The notes: generated from the sequence alone by a model not told the origin. A stretch of 64,000 nt of DNA from Mycobacterium lepraemurium (GCA_002291465.1 CP021238.1:3596001-3660000), one strand, 5' to 3'. Counted from the stretch's first letter, positions 1 to 10,890 are shown. Made by a program: numbers and translations.

Positions 1-1139
1 TTGATGTCGAGCTCGACCGGCGTGCCGTCGGCGGCGACGCCGAGCGGAGCTGGGAGCCGGTCGCGCCCGGTTTGCCGGCCCCACAGCGTCGCCGAGTCGA
101 AACCACTCACATCGGCCAGCCCGACCAGTCCCGGCCAGCCGCCGTCGCCATCACCGGCGGTCACCCGCTGCCCGGCCAGCCGGCGCGCACACGTCAGGGC
201 ATCGGCGGCGGTCATCCGGTCCGGGCGCGACGGCGGTGCGGATCGTCACCGGCGCGCCGTCGTCACCCGCGCCGATCGCGATCACGGTGGCACCGGCGAT
301 CGGGGCGACGCCCCGCTCGGCGACCAGCATCAGCCGCGCCACCGGCAGGCCGGCAAGTGCCTGTTGGGCTTGCGCCGCAGTCGAATACACCATCCGCATC
401 GGGCCCAGCGCATCGTAGTGCATGGGATGCCGTTTATGCGGCAGCCATTTCAGCCAATCCCAGTGCGCGCGATCGTGATCGCCGACCACGGCCGCGATGC
501 CCACCTGGTCGGGCACATGCAGCACGGCGAGCTGGCAGACCACGGCACGCGCGGCACCGGCATCGCCGTCGATCGTCACCGACGAACCCGCACCCAGGTC
601 GACGGTGACCGGGCCCGGCACCGTCGCATGGGTATGCAGGAAACGGCGCACCGCCGTCGCGGTGACCGGATCGCGAACCTCCTCGGCGGGCACGGGCGGG
701 GCCACCACGCGACGGGCCAGCGGCAGGACACCCATCCCGACCCGCACGACGCAGAAGTCGGGGTCGGTTGGTCGGCGCCGCCACATTCGGGGGCCGCCGA
801 TCAGCGTCCACAGCGTGGCGGGATCGGGATGGTCGCGCAGTGCGGACGCGCACTGCGCAGCGGCGATCTCGGAGACGGACCGCCCGAGCTGATTCAAGTA
901 TTCCAGATACCGGCCGCGATCGGCGTCGAGTCCGCCGCCACCGTCGAAACCAGCATCGTCGCCGGGAACGCCAGGAACGCGGGCTGGCGGGCCGCCGCGC
1001 CACCCGAGGCGAACACGACCGTCATGACGCCCATGCCGGCCACCGACAGCGCCACCGGCAGCAGGTGGGTCGGCAGGCCCGCCGACTCCGGCGCCGGCAG
1101 TTCCGGCGGAGCCTCAACAACGATGTCGGCTTGGGTCAT
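1..1139 (-). pseudogene. eccC4: ESX-4 secretion ATPase EccC4, 5' part, frameshifted
   Basis: EccC proteins are the FtsK/SpoIIIE-type membrane ATPases that drive type VII secretion. This is the N-terminal third; the rest lies beyond base 1. The ATG at 1139-1137 opens with MTQADIVVEAPPELPAP, followed by two hydrophobic stretches typical of the EccC N-terminus. The frame is lost near 945, where a segment containing YLNQLGRSVSEIAAAQ resumes in another frame. It is lost again near 230, in a run of C, after VTIRTAVAP. At least two frameshifts mean no full-length ATPase can be made. The gene is divergent from eccD4, as in other mycobacterial ESX-4 loci (Rv3447c/Rv3448). Identification rests on the locus and the EccC N-terminal sequence; the ATPase domains are not in view. 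Confidence 0.8.
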
Positions 1140-1262
1140 CGCGCATCCCCTCCCGGCCGACGACGGTAGGGAGCACCGGAATCGACGGCAACTCACCTGT
1201 GCACAGCCGAATACCGGAGCGCCGAAACCCGGCTATGTTCTGCGCAATCCGGGCGAAGGAGA

Positions 1263-2626
1263 ATGGCGTTGGCCGTATCGACTACCGGGCTGTGCCGGGT
1301 CAGTGTGCATTGGGAAGCCCAAGCCGTCGACGTGTCTCTGCCCGCCGAAATCGCTGTCGCGGAGCTGATTCCGTCGCTCGTCGACATCCTCGGGGCCGGC
1401 GACGGCGGCGCCGGGCGCTACCGGTTGTCGGCCCCGGGCGCCGCAGCGCTGGATCCGTCGACGACGTTGGCGCACAACCACATCGGCGACGGCGCGATCC
1501 TGGTGCTGAGCCGGATCGACGTGCCGCTGCCCGCACCGCGCTACCGCGACATCGCCGACACCGTGTCGGCCGCGCTCGATGCGACGGCCCAGCCGGATGT
1601 TGCGGTCCGGCGGGTCGGCGGGCGCGGCGGCGGCCGCGTCCTTCATCGCGGCGGGCGGGCTGCTTCTGGTGCGAAACACGTTCAGCACCAGCGTTGTTCG
1701 CGATGCCGGCGGACGGTCGCGGTGCTGATATCGACCACCCTGCTGGCGCTGGGGGCCGCCGCGGTCGCGCACCGCGGCTATCGGGACCGGGGCGCCACCC
1801 TGGCGCTCGGCGCAATCGCCACCGCGTTCGCCGGGCTGGCCGGTTTCGTGGCGGTGCCCGGCGCGCCGAGCCTTTCCCACGTGCTGCTGGCCGCGGCGGC
1901 CGCGGCCCTCGCCGCGGTGTCGGCAATCGGGCTGTCGGGCTGCGGCGGCGCCGGGTTGCTCGCGCTCGCCTGCTGGTGCCTGATCCTCGCCGCCGCCGCG
2001 CTGGCTGGCGTGCTCAGCGGCGCGCCGCTGCCGGCCGTCCCCTCGGCGGCCGGGCTGGTGTCGCTGTGCCTGCTCGGGATGGCGGCGCGCGCGTCGCTCG
2101 CACTGGCGGGGCTGTCGCCCCGGCCGGCCACCGCACCAGCCGGCGGTCCCGAACCCGGCGAGGCGTGGGTGTCCGCCCGCGCGCGCCGCGCCGACCGGTG
2201 GTTGACCGGCCTGCTGGCCGGGTTGTCGTCGTCGGCCACCGTCGCCGCCGCCGTCACCGTGCTGGCCGGCGCGCCCCGGCTGTGCTGCCTGGCGTTCGGA
2301 ACCGGCACCGGCGCGCTGTTGCTGCTGCGCTCCCGCGGCGGCGACGGCACCCGGGCTCTGGTCTTCGCCGCCGGTGGAATCGTCACCACCGCAACGACAT
2401 TCGCTGTCACGTCCTGGCGCGCACCGCTGCCCGCCCCTGGGTGGCGGCAACGACGGCTACGCTGGTCGCCGCGGCGCTGTACCTCGGCTGCGCGGCCCGA
2501 ACCTGCTCGCCGGTGCTGAGCCGGGCGGCCGACCTGCTGGAGTGGCTGGCGCTAGCCACCCTGGTCCCGCTCACCTGCTGGATCGCCGGGCTCTACGGCA
2601 CGGTTCGGGGATTGACGCTCGGGTGA
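1263..2626 (+). pseudogene. eccD4: ESX-4 membrane channel component EccD4, frameshifted
   Basis: EccD is the multispanning inner-membrane subunit of the type VII secretion pore. An N-terminal ubiquitin-like region (about residues 10-95, with CRVSVHWEAQAVDVSLPAEI) is followed by many Ala/Leu/Val-rich membrane segments, as in EccD. Between about 1600 and 1720 the frame slips and returns, so an Arg-rich stretch replaces the expected first membrane segment, which is readable in the other frame as SFIAAGGLLLVRN. Another slip near 2440 moves the last helices into a different frame, ending with the TGA at 2624-2626. Three indels make it a pseudogene. Its end overlaps the mycP4 GTG start as GTGA, showing former translational coupling. 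Confidence 0.8.
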
Positions 2627-3727
2627 GGGTCGTGCGGCTGCTGGCGGTTTCGGCGCTGACGATGCTTCCGGTGTTCGAAACCCCTCCCGAACAATCGGTT
2701 TCGCCGCCGGCCGTCGAGGACAAGTGGTTGCCGAAGCCGGCCCGGCCGGCGGCGACTACGTGTCCACCGGCGACGGCACCCAGGACTGCGACGCACACGG
2801 CACGCTGGTCGCCGGAATCATCGCCGCCGCAGCCGATCCCAAGTCCGACGAATTCAGCGACATCGCACCGGAGGCCACGCTGATCAGCATCCGCCAGTCC
2901 AGCGCAAAGTTCCGGCCCGCCGGCAACCGGTCGGGCAGCGGGGTCGGTGACGTCGACACCCTGGCCAGAGCCGTTCGCACCGCGGCCGATCTCGGCACGT
3001 CGGTGATCAACATCTCCTCGGTGGCCTGCGCGCCAGTGGCCTCGGCGCCCGACGACCGGGCGCTGGGCGCCGCGCTGGCCTACGCCGTCGACGTCAAGAA
3101 CGCGGTCGTGGTGGCCGCCGCCGGCAACATCGGCGGCGCGGGGCAGTGCCCGCCGCAGCGGCCGGACGCCCCTGGCAGACGATCACCGTCGCCGTCAGCC
3201 CCGCCTGGTACGACGACTACGTGCTGACCGTCGGTTCGGTGAATGCCGACGGGGCCCCGTCGGCATTCAGCCTGGCCGGCCCGTGGGTGGACGTCGCGGC
3301 GCCCGGCGAGGCGGTGACGTCGCTGGCGCCCGAACCGGTGTCCGGTACCAGCTATGCCGCACCGGTGGTGAGCGGGCTCACCGCGCTGATCCGGGCCCGC
3401 TTCCCCGCGCTGACCACGCGCCAGGTGATGCAGCGCATCGAGGCGACGGCGCATCATCCGCCCGCCGGGTGGGATCCCCTGGTCGGGCACGGCACCGTCG
3501 ACCCGCTCGCCACGGTCAGCGCGGAGACGGGTGCGCCGGCGCCCACCCCCAGAGCCGCGCCGCTGCCGATCGCGGCCCCGCCGCCGGCGCCCGCCCGTGA
3601 TTCGCGCGCCCGGGACGTCGTGGTGCGCGGAGCCGCGTTCTGCCTTGTCGCGCTGACGCTCGCCGCGGCCGCCGGGGCGGTCCGGGCCCGGCTACGGCGC
3701 ACCCGCGACGGTGTCGCGGGCGACTGA
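2623..3727 (+). pseudogene. mycP4: ESX-4 mycosin protease MycP4, frameshifted and internally deleted
   Basis: Mycosins are membrane-anchored subtilisin-like proteases of type VII secretion systems. The GTG at 2623 starts a signal-like N-terminus ending in VEDKWLPKP. The next recognisable sequence, near 2745 in another frame, is GGDYVSTGDG. In intact mycosins these blocks are separated by some 60-70 residues that include the catalytic Asp (DTG) motif, which is absent here. The His motif (DAHGTLVAGI) and the Ser motif (GTSYAAPVVSG) remain, and a C-terminal membrane anchor is present. A further frameshift lies near 3150, and a loop before the Ser motif (after TSLAPEP) looks shortened. The tail overlaps the 3' end of convergent eccB4 by 36 bases. 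It cannot be an active protease. Confidence 0.85.
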
Positions 3728-5023
3728 GGCGTTCGGTCTGCTCAACTCCGGCCCGGCCGGCAGCAGGGTGAGCAGCGGCCACGGCGCCGGGCTCGGCTGC
3801 CCCAGACCCAGCTCGGCCGCGGCGTCGTCGTCGGGCACGGCGAACCGGACCCCGGTGTCGGTGATCAGGTAGCGGGTGCCGGCGTTCGCACCGGCCCGTA
3901 CGTAGGCGCTGCGGCAGGGCGGCAGGTACACCGCGTCCAGCGCGGGTCCGCGGCCGTCGGCCTGCGCCAGGGTCACCGACGCCCGACCGGGCGGCACCGG
4001 AACCGCCGCCCCCGTCAGGAACGCGACGGATAGGGCGTCTCCCCAGCCGGCGCAGATCGTGGCGGCCGGCTCCGACACGGCCGGCGCCCGGTCGGGGAAG
4101 CCGGCCACCGGCAGCGCGGCGACCACCGGGGCGGTGCGCAGTGCATCGGGTGCGACGGTGACGGCGTCGCCGCTGCCCTGCGGGTTGCTGAGCCGCAGCA
4201 GGTCGGCGGCCACCCGGCCGATGCGCTGCACGCCGCCGGCCAGCACCGCGTAATACTTGTCACCGTCGGCGCGGGTGATGCGAAGCACAGTGCCGATCGC
4301 GAATCCCGGCAGCCCCGGCGCCGCGCCGCCCAGGCCGGGTATCCGCGGAACCGCGATCGGCGCCGCCCCCGGCACGGCCTCCAGCAACGACTGCGAGACG
4401 AGCCGCGGCACCCGGCCCTCGAGCCGCAGCGCCCGCACCACCGTGGCGTTGGCCAGGTCCACCCGCGCCCGGTGGCCGTCGTGCAGCAGGTAGGTCGGCG
4501 AACCCGCGCCGGCCGCGACCAGCATGGCCTGCCCGCCGCCCAGCACACGCATCGAAGCGGCGTCCGGACGGCCGAGTAGGATCGTGGTTGCGCCGGCGCC
4601 GTCGCTGTCACACAACGACCACGCCGTGTCCGCCGCCGCCAGCGGCCGGCCGAGGACCGCGGGCGCGTCCGGAATGCCCAGCAGCGGACCGCTTTTGCTG
4701 CCGTCCAGGTCGGCCTGGCGGATGGTGAGCGGATCGACGGCCGACGCGGCGATGAGCCGCGCCGAGGCCAGGTTGAGAACCGGATGCCAGGTGTCGCCGA
4801 CCCGGACGAACAGGGCACCGGAATCCCGGGCCAGCACGACGTGCGGGCGCAGCAAACCCAGCAGCGTCGCTGCGGCCAGCGCGGCCGCCGCCAGCGCCGC
4901 CGGCTGGCCGCGGGCACGCACGCCGGCCGCGGCCGGGTCCTGGCCCAGCAACGCGGATTCCAGCCGGCGCGACAAGTACCGGTACGCGCTGACCTGCAGC
5001 CACGTGGTGGGCCGACGCGGCAC
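3692..5023 (-). CDS. eccB4: ESX-4 secretion protein EccB4
   Basis: EccB is the single-pass membrane subunit of the type VII secretion complex, with a large periplasmic domain. The reading frame is open for 443 residues from the GTG at 5023, chosen because PRRPTTWLQVSAYRYL matches the usual EccB start and a GGGGAG ribosome-binding site lies just upstream; the frame stays open further up to 5095. A membrane helix lies at about residues 44-60. The EccB motif RVGDTWHPVLNLASARLI follows, and ADGRGPALDAVYLPP with ITDTGVRFAVPDDD is near the C-terminus. It is the only unbroken ESX-4 gene in view. Its neighbours eccC4, eccD4 and mycP4 are dead, so it probably has no working machine to join. Confidence 0.88.
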   Translation of the reverse strand: MPRRPTTWLQVSAYRYLSRRLESALLGQDPAAAGVRARGQPAALAAAALAAATLLGLLRPHVVLARDSGALFVRVGDTWHPVLNLASARLIAASAVDPLTIRQADLDGSKSGPLLGIPDAPAVLGRPLAAADTAWSLCDSDGAGATTILLGRPDAASMRVLGGGQAMLVAAGAGSPTYLLHDGHRARVDLANATVVRALRLEGRVPRLVSQSLLEAVPGAAPIAVPRIPGLGGAAPGLPGFAIGTVLRITRADGDKYYAVLAGGVQRIGRVAADLLRLSNPQGSGDAVTVAPDALRTAPVVAALPVAGFPDRAPAVSEPAATICAGWGDALSVAFLTGAAVPVPPGRASVTLAQADGRGPALDAVYLPPCRSAYVRAGANAGTRYLITDTGVRFAVPDDDAAAELGLGQPSPAPWPLLTLLPAGPELSRPNASVARDTVAGAP

Positions 5024-5141
5024 TGCTCCCCTTCCCCGCGAATCCGTTGCGCACACGCTAGGCCGCCGGGCGGCGCGGCCGAAGCGGTTATCCACAGGTC
5101 GCGGAAGTTTTGCCGGGCCGCGATTTGGGTAAAATTGCCCG

Positions 5142-6016
5142 GTGAAAACTCACCGGATCGGCCGACTCCTCGGCCTGGGCTCATCGGCGCTGATCACCGC
5201 CGCCGGCCTGCTCGGCGCCCCGGCCGCGGTCCCGGTGGCCTCCGCCGACGACTGCCCCGACGTCGAGGTCATCTTCGCCCGCGGCACCAACGAGCCCCCG
5301 GCATGGGCCGGGTCGGCGACGCCTTCGTCGAATCGCTGCGCCAGCAGACCAGTGGGTTGAACATCGACACTTACGGGGTCTCAACTACGCCGCCAGCAAG
5401 CTACAGCCGCACGGCGGCGACGGCGCCAACGACACCATCAACCGGATCAAGCAAGCGGTGCAGAAGTGCCCCAACACCAAGATCGTGTTGGGCAGCTACT
5501 CACAGGGCGCCTCGGTGATGGACATCGTGGCCGGCGTGCCCATCGGCGGCATCAACTGGGGCAGCGCGATCACCCCGGAGCTGGCTGGCCAGTCACGTCG
5601 CGGCCGTGGCCACCTTCGGCGACGTCGCCGACCGCGCCGGCGGCACGCTGCCCAGCCCGAGCGCGCTGCTGGGCTCCAAGGCCATCGACCTGTGCAACCC
5701 CAACGACCCGATCTGCCACGCCGGCCCCGGCAACGAGTGGAGCGGGCACACCGAGGGCTACGTCCCCGTGTACACCACGCAGGCGGCGGTGTTCGTCGCC
5801 TCCAAGCTGATGGGCGCGCGCCAGTCGGTGCCCGGCTACGGGCCGTCGGTGCCGGGTGCGGGCCCGCAGTCGCCCGGCTACGGCCAGCAGTCACCGGTGT
5901 ACGGCCAGACCCCGCCCGGTTCGGGTCCCTCGATCCACGACAACGCCCCCGGCCCCGGCACGGCGCCGGCCCCGGCCGTGCCAAGCACACTGCCTTCGCA
6001 AGCACCTCTCGTCTGA
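5142..6016 (+). pseudogene. Cutinase-family serine esterase (Culp), frameshifted
   Basis: Culp proteins are secreted esterases/lipases of mycobacteria. The GTG at 5142 begins an Arg-containing signal peptide ([15 protein letters not shown]) ending near [18 protein letters not shown], the cutinase N-terminus. The frame shifts near 5305, 5380 and 5595. The pieces carry [12 protein letters not shown], the nucleophile motif GSYSQGAS, then [10 protein letters not shown] with the acid residue, and HTEGYVPVY with the His. A Pro/Gly/Tyr-rich tail follows ([18 protein letters not shown]), typical of the longer Rv3451-type proteins. All catalytic motifs survive, but in three reading frames, so this looks like a recent loss. 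It lies immediately upstream of an intact paralogue in the same direction. Confidence 0.85.
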
Positions 6017-6058
6017 ATCGTTACCGGCCCGCGACCAACGCGCCCCTAACATCGCTGT

Positions 6059-6694
6059 GTGAGGCTTATCCCTGTGGGGCTGGGCGTCGGGCTGCTCGCG
6101 GTCGCAGCGGTTTTGATTGCCCCCCAATTGATTCCGCTCGCGTCGGCATCGTGTCCGGGCGTTGAAGTGGTGTTCGCCCGGGGAACCGACGAGCCGCCCG
6201 GGGTGGGGCAGGTAGGCGGCGCGTTCGTCAGCTCGTTGCGTGAGCAGACCCGCAAAAGCGTTGGCGCATACGGGGTGAACTACCCGGCGAACAAGGACTT
6301 CCTGGCCGCCGCGGACGGCGCCAACGACGCCAGCAACCACATCCAGCAGATGACCGGCAACTGCCCGAACACCAAACTGGTGCTGGGCGGGTATTCGCAG
6401 GGTGCCGCCGTCATCGACATCGTCACCGCCGCACCGGTGCCGGGCCTGGGCTTTCGCAACCCGTTGCCTCCGCAGGCCGCCGATCACGTCGCCGCCGTCG
6501 CCCTGTTCGGGAATCCGTCGGGCCGGGCTGGCCGGCTGATGAGCGCCCTGACCCCGGATTTCAGCGGCAAGACCATCGACCTGTGCAACCCGGGCGACCC
6601 GATCTGCTCGGGCGGTTACCAGTGGGCGTCGCACCTGAGCTATGTGCCCGGATTGACCAACCAGGCAGCCAGATTCGTCGCCGCCCGGGTCTAG
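6059..6694 (+). CDS. Cutinase-family secreted esterase (Culp)
   Basis: An intact 211-residue secreted serine esterase of the cutinase family, syntenic with Rv3452. Residues 1-31 form a signal peptide (hydrophobic to ASA), and the mature protein starts at [13 protein letters not shown]. The catalytic triad is visible: Ser113 in GYSQG, Asp180 in LCNPGDPIC and His192 in SHLSY. Paired cysteines at C32, C102, C175 and C183 fit the two cutinase disulfides. A GTG start at 6059 gives a standard signal length. The stop shares the four bases CTAG with the stop of convergent truA. With the upstream paralogue dead, this is the surviving esterase of the pair. The substrate (short-chain ester or lipid) cannot be told from sequence. 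Confidence 0.9.
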   Translation: MRLIPVGLGVGLLAVAAVLIAPQLIPLASASCPGVEVVFARGTDEPPGVGQVGGAFVSSLREQTRKSVGAYGVNYPANKDFLAAADGANDASNHIQQMTGNCPNTKLVLGGYSQGAAVIDIVTAAPVPGLGFRNPLPPQAADHVAAVALFGNPSGRAGRLMSALTPDFSGKTIDLCNPGDPICSGGYQWASHLSYVPGLTNQAARFVAARV

Positions 6695-7533
6695 CGCGAG
6701 CGCACGTCACGGGTGATCAGGTTGCGCGCCGCCAGCTGGTCATCCGGCGGGTAGTCGACCCCGACCAGGGTCAGCCCGTGCGCCGGTGCGGTGGCGTAGT
6801 CACTGGATCGGTTTGTGGCGCTGAGCAAGTCGCGACACCAGGACACCGGGCGCCGGTTCTCACCGACCGCCAGCAGCGACCCGACCAGGGAGCGCACCAT
6901 CGACCAGCAGAACGCGTCGGCGCTGACCCTCGCGGTGATCAAGTCGCCGTCGCGGGTCCAGTCCAGGCGCTGCAGGTCGCGGATGGTGGTGGCGTTCTCG
7001 CGGTGACGGCAGAACGCGGCAAAGTCGTTCATCCCCAACAGGTCTCGCGACGCGGCGGCCATCGCCTCGACATCCAGGGGGCGGGGCCAGGCGGTGACGT
7101 AGCGGGCCTGCTGCGGCAGCACACCCCACGGGGCCGTCGAGAGCCGGTACACGTAGTGGCGCCGCAGCGCCGAGAACCGGGCGTCGAAACCCGCTGGCGC
7201 GCGGGCGATGTCGACGACGCGGACATCGGTAGGCAGGAACCGGCCCAGCCGGCGCAGCAGCGGCCCGAATTCGGCTTCGCCGACGTGCGGCGCGCGCGGA
7301 TAGGCGTTCGGCAGCGCGGTGCCCGGCACGTCGAGATGAGCGACCTGCCCGGTGGCGTGCACCCCCGCGTCGGTGCGGCCCGCAGCGCGCAGCCGCACCG
7401 GCGTGCGGAAGACGGTCGTCAGCGCCTCATCGAGCACCCCGGCCACGGTCCGCTGGCCGGACTGAGTAGCCCAGCCCGCGAAACCTGTTCCGTCATAGGC
7501 GATATCGAGCCGCAGACGGACGTCCTCGCTAAT
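6691..7533 (-). CDS. truA: tRNA pseudouridine synthase A (TruA), start codon unclear
   Basis: TruA converts U38-U40 of the tRNA anticodon stem-loop to pseudouridine. The catalytic Asp is in [19 protein letters not shown]; further family sequence is [12 protein letters not shown] and [16 protein letters not shown]. The conserved N-terminus [18 protein letters not shown] is in frame upstream of the first GTG at 7446. No ATG, GTG or TTG occurs between it and the next upstream stop. The start given is an ATT at 7533-7531 that touches the rplQ stop codon; a non-standard start or loss of the original start codon are both possible. Beginning at 7446 would remove part of the conserved core. The position after rplQ is the usual mycobacterial order. 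Confidence 0.75.
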   Translation of the reverse strand: MSEDVRLRLDIAYDGTGFAGWATQSGQRTVAGVLDEALTTVFRTPVRLRAAGRTDAGVHATGQVAHLDVPGTALPNAYPRAPHVGEAEFGPLLRRLGRFLPTDVRVVDIARAPAGFDARFSALRRHYVYRLSTAPWGVLPQQARYVTAWPRPLDVEAMAAASRDLLGMNDFAAFCRHRENATTIRDLQRLDWTRDGDLITARVSADAFCWSMVRSLVGSLLAVGENRRPVSWCRDLLSATNRSSDYATAPAHGLTLVGVDYPPDDQLAARNLITRDVRSR

Positions 7534-8002
7534 CCTCGCTGGACCCTTCGGCCTCGTCCGCCGGCTGCGGCGCCGCCGCCGCGGCCTCCGGGGCCTTCTT
7601 CGAGGCCTTCACCCGGCGCGCCCGGTCGGCCTCCGAGGTGACCGTCTTCTCCCGCACCAGCTCGATCACGGCCATCGGAGCGTTGTCGCCCTTGCGCGGC
7701 TCGACCTTGATGATGCGGGTGTAGCCGCCGTTGCGGTCGGCGAAGAACGGGCCGATCTCCTCAAACAGGACGTGCACCACGTCCTTGTCGCGGATCTTCT
7801 TGAGCACCTCGCGGCGGTTGTGCAGCGCACCCTTCTTCGCGTGCGTGATCAGCTTCTCCGCATACGGACGCAGCGCACGCGCCTTGGGCTCGGTCGTCTT
7901 GATCCGGCCGTACTCGAACAGCGAGGTGGCCAGGTTGGCTAGAAGGGCCTTCTGGTGCGAAGACGACCCGCCGAGGCGAGGCCCCTTGGTGGGCTTGGGC
8001 AT
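7529..8002 (-). CDS. rplQ: 50S ribosomal protein L17
   Basis: L17 sits near the exit-tunnel side of the 50S subunit. The 157-residue frame starts [20 protein letters not shown], the invariant L17 start, and has the core through [20 protein letters not shown]. An Ala/Pro/Glu-rich C-terminal tail ([16 protein letters not shown]) is typical of actinobacterial L17. It follows rpoA by 28 bases and is the last ribosomal gene of the alpha operon, with truA overlapping its stop. Undamaged. Confidence 0.97.
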   Translation of the reverse strand: MPKPTKGPRLGGSSSHQKALLANLATSLFEYGRIKTTEPKARALRPYAEKLITHAKKGALHNRREVLKKIRDKDVVHVLFEEIGPFFADRNGGYTRIIKVEPRKGDNAPMAVIELVREKTVTSEADRARRVKASKKAPEAAAAAPQPADEAEGSSED

Positions 8003-8030
8003 TGCTGACGCTCCTTAGGTCAAAGCCGTG

Positions 8031-9104
<1,074 letters not shown>

Positions 9105-9152
9105 CTATTTGATGCCGCTAAGTACCCTGCGCCGGGTTCAGCGCAGGGGTTC

Positions 9153-9758
9153 TTACTTCGAGTAGAACTCGACGATCAGCTGCTCGGTGAGCGGCACGTC
9201 GATCTGCGCCCGCTCGGGCAGCTGGTGGATGAGGATGCGCTGCCGCTCCCCCACCACCTGCAGCCAGCTCGGGACGGGCCGGTCGCCTGCGGTCTCCCGC
9301 GCGATCTGGAACGGCACCGAGTTCAGCGACTGCTCGCGAACGTCGATGATGTCGTACTGCGACACCCGATAGCTGGGCACGTCGACGCGCACGCCGTTGA
9401 CCGTGAAGTGGCCGTGGGTGACCAGCTGGCGCGCCATCCGGCGGGTACGAGCCAGGCCGGCCCGGTAGACGACGTTGTCCAGGCGGCTTTCCAGGATCCG
9501 CAGCAACTCCTCACCCGTCTTGCCGGGCTGGCGGACGGCTTCCTCGTAGTAGCGGCGGAACTGCTTTTCCATCACGCCGTAGGTGAAGCGGGCCTTCTGC
9601 TTCTCCTGCAGCTGCAGCAGGTATTCGCTCTCCTTGATCCGCGCGCGGCCGTGCTGGCCGGGCGGGTAGGGGCGCTTCTCGAACGCCTGGTCGCCACCGA
9701 CGAGATCGGTGCGCAGCCGGCGCGACTTGCGGGTGACGGGTCCGGTGTAGCGAGCCAT
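9153..9758 (-). CDS. rpsD: 30S ribosomal protein S4
   Basis: S4 is a primary 16S rRNA binder that starts 30S assembly. The 201-residue frame begins MARYTGPVTRKSRRLRTDLV. It contains the S4 RNA-binding fold near RLDNVVYRAGLARTRRMARQ, followed by THGHFTVNGVRVDVPSY. The N-terminal zinc-type cysteines of some S4 proteins are absent, which is normal for mycobacteria. It sits between rpsK (8 bases upstream) and rpoA in the alpha operon. No damage seen. Confidence 0.97.
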   Translation of the reverse strand: MARYTGPVTRKSRRLRTDLVGGDQAFEKRPYPPGQHGRARIKESEYLLQLQEKQKARFTYGVMEKQFRRYYEEAVRQPGKTGEELLRILESRLDNVVYRAGLARTRRMARQLVTHGHFTVNGVRVDVPSYRVSQYDIIDVREQSLNSVPFQIARETAGDRPVPSWLQVVGERQRILIHQLPERAQIDVPLTEQLIVEFYSK

Positions 9759-9766
9759 GATTTCTG

Positions 9767-10183
9767 CTAGACCCTTCTGCGCTTCGGGGGGCGGACGCCG
9801 TTGTGCGGCTGGGGGGTGACGTCGGAGATCGCGCCGACCTCCAGCCCGGCGGCCTGCAGCGACCGGATCGCCGTCTCCCGGCCCGAGCCCGGGCCCTTGA
9901 CGAACACGTCGACCTTGCGCACGCCGTGTTCCTGCGCCTTGCGGGCCGCGTTCTCGGCGGCCAGCTGGGCGGCGAACGGGGCCGACTTCCGCGAGCCCTT
10001 GAACCCGACGTGACCGGACGACGCCCAGGCGATGACGTTGCCCTGCGGGTCGGTGATCGTCACGATCGTGTTGTTGAACGTGCTCTTGATGTGGGCCGCG
10101 CCGTGCGGGACGTTCTTCTTTTCCCGGCGGCGGGTCTTCTGCCCCTTCTTGGGGGCGGCGGCTGCCTTCTTGGCTGGTGGCAT
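9767..10183 (-). CDS. rpsK: 30S ribosomal protein S11
   Basis: S11 lines the platform of the 30S subunit near the E-site mRNA path. The 138-residue product has a basic N-terminal extension ([20 protein letters not shown]). The conserved core follows, with [33 protein letters not shown] and the C-terminal [18 protein letters not shown]. It is six bases downstream of rpsM and eight upstream of rpsD in the alpha operon. Intact. Confidence 0.97.
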   Translation of the reverse strand: MPPAKKAAAAPKKGQKTRRREKKNVPHGAAHIKSTFNNTIVTITDPQGNVIAWASSGHVGFKGSRKSAPFAAQLAAENAARKAQEHGVRKVDVFVKGPGSGRETAIRSLQAAGLEVGAISDVTPQPHNGVRPPKRRRV

Positions 10184-10189
10184 GGGTGG

Positions 10190-10564
10190 TTACCTGGCCT
10201 TCTTCTTGCCGGCGATGGTGCGCTTGGGGCCCTTGCGGGTGCGCGCGTTGGTCTTGGTCCGCTGGCCGCGCACCGGCAGGCCGCGGCGGTGCCGCAGGCC
10301 CTGGTAGCAGCCGATCTCGATCTTGCGCCGGATGTCGGCCTGAACCTCGCGGCGCAGGTCACCCTCGACCTTGAGGTTGGCCTCGATGTAATCGCGCAGG
10401 TGGGTCAGCTGGTCATCGGTGAGATCGCGGGTGCGCAGGTCCCGGTCGATGCCGGTGGCCGCCAGGATCTCGTTCGACCGGGTGCGGCCGACACCGTAGA
10501 TGTAGGTCAGGGCGATCTCCATCCGCTTATCGCGCGGCAGATCGACGCCGACTAGTCGAGCCAT
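10190..10564 (-). CDS. rpsM: 30S ribosomal protein S13
   Basis: S13 forms bridges between the 30S head and the 50S subunit and touches the P-site tRNA. The start [14 protein letters not shown] at 10564 is the family start; the frame stays open upstream but that stretch has no S13 similarity. The core includes [17 protein letters not shown] and the basic tail [18 protein letters not shown], giving 124 residues in all. It is separated from rpmJ by about 210 non-coding bases that include a stem-loop. Intact. Confidence 0.97.
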
Positions 10565-10753
10565 GGGTGGCGTTCCTCTTTTTCTTTTTTCTCTGCGGAG
10601 GTCTGATCCCAGCCCGTTCCCGGTTCCCCTGGGGGATTTGCGGGGCCCGGCCTCCGTCCGGGCGTGGCCGAGCGGCGCTGACTCGTCTTTTTTGGCGCTT
10701 GACGCGCCAGGCAGCTCGGTGGTGCTGGGAGGTCTGCATTCAGTTGTGTCGGG

Positions 10754-10771
10754 GGCCGGGCGAACCCGGCC
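10754..10771 (-). terminator. Stem-loop with UUCG-type loop after rpmJ
   Basis: On the minus strand a perfect 7-bp stem (GGCCGGG/CCCGGCC) closes a TTCG loop six bases after the rpmJ stop codon. No T-run follows, so it is not a classical intrinsic terminator. It may attenuate, process or stabilise the transcript between infA-rpmJ and rpsM. The remaining bases up to the rpsM start (10565-10753) show no gene. Confidence 0.4.
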
Positions 10772-10776
10772 GCGGC

Positions 10777-10890
10777 TCAGCCTTGTCGCTGCTTGTGGCG
10801 CGGATCGGAGCAGATCACCATGACCCGCCCATGCCGACGGATCACCCTGCACTTGTCACAGATTGGCTTGACGCTCGGGTTGACCTTCAC
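10777..10890 (-). CDS. rpmJ: 50S ribosomal protein L36
   Basis: L36 is the smallest 50S protein, here 37 residues from a GTG start at 10890. It is the zinc-binding C+ form: [16 protein letters not shown] followed by [13 protein letters not shown] supplies the CxxC, Cys and His ligands. It sits between infA and rpsM, the conserved actinobacterial order. The zinc form implies the gene is the housekeeping copy. Intact. Confidence 0.95.

Noticed and set aside
1..1368. Plus-strand open frame of 455 codons
   Set aside because: It is antisense to eccC4, Arg/His-rich, with no domain; the high GC content makes stop codons rare.
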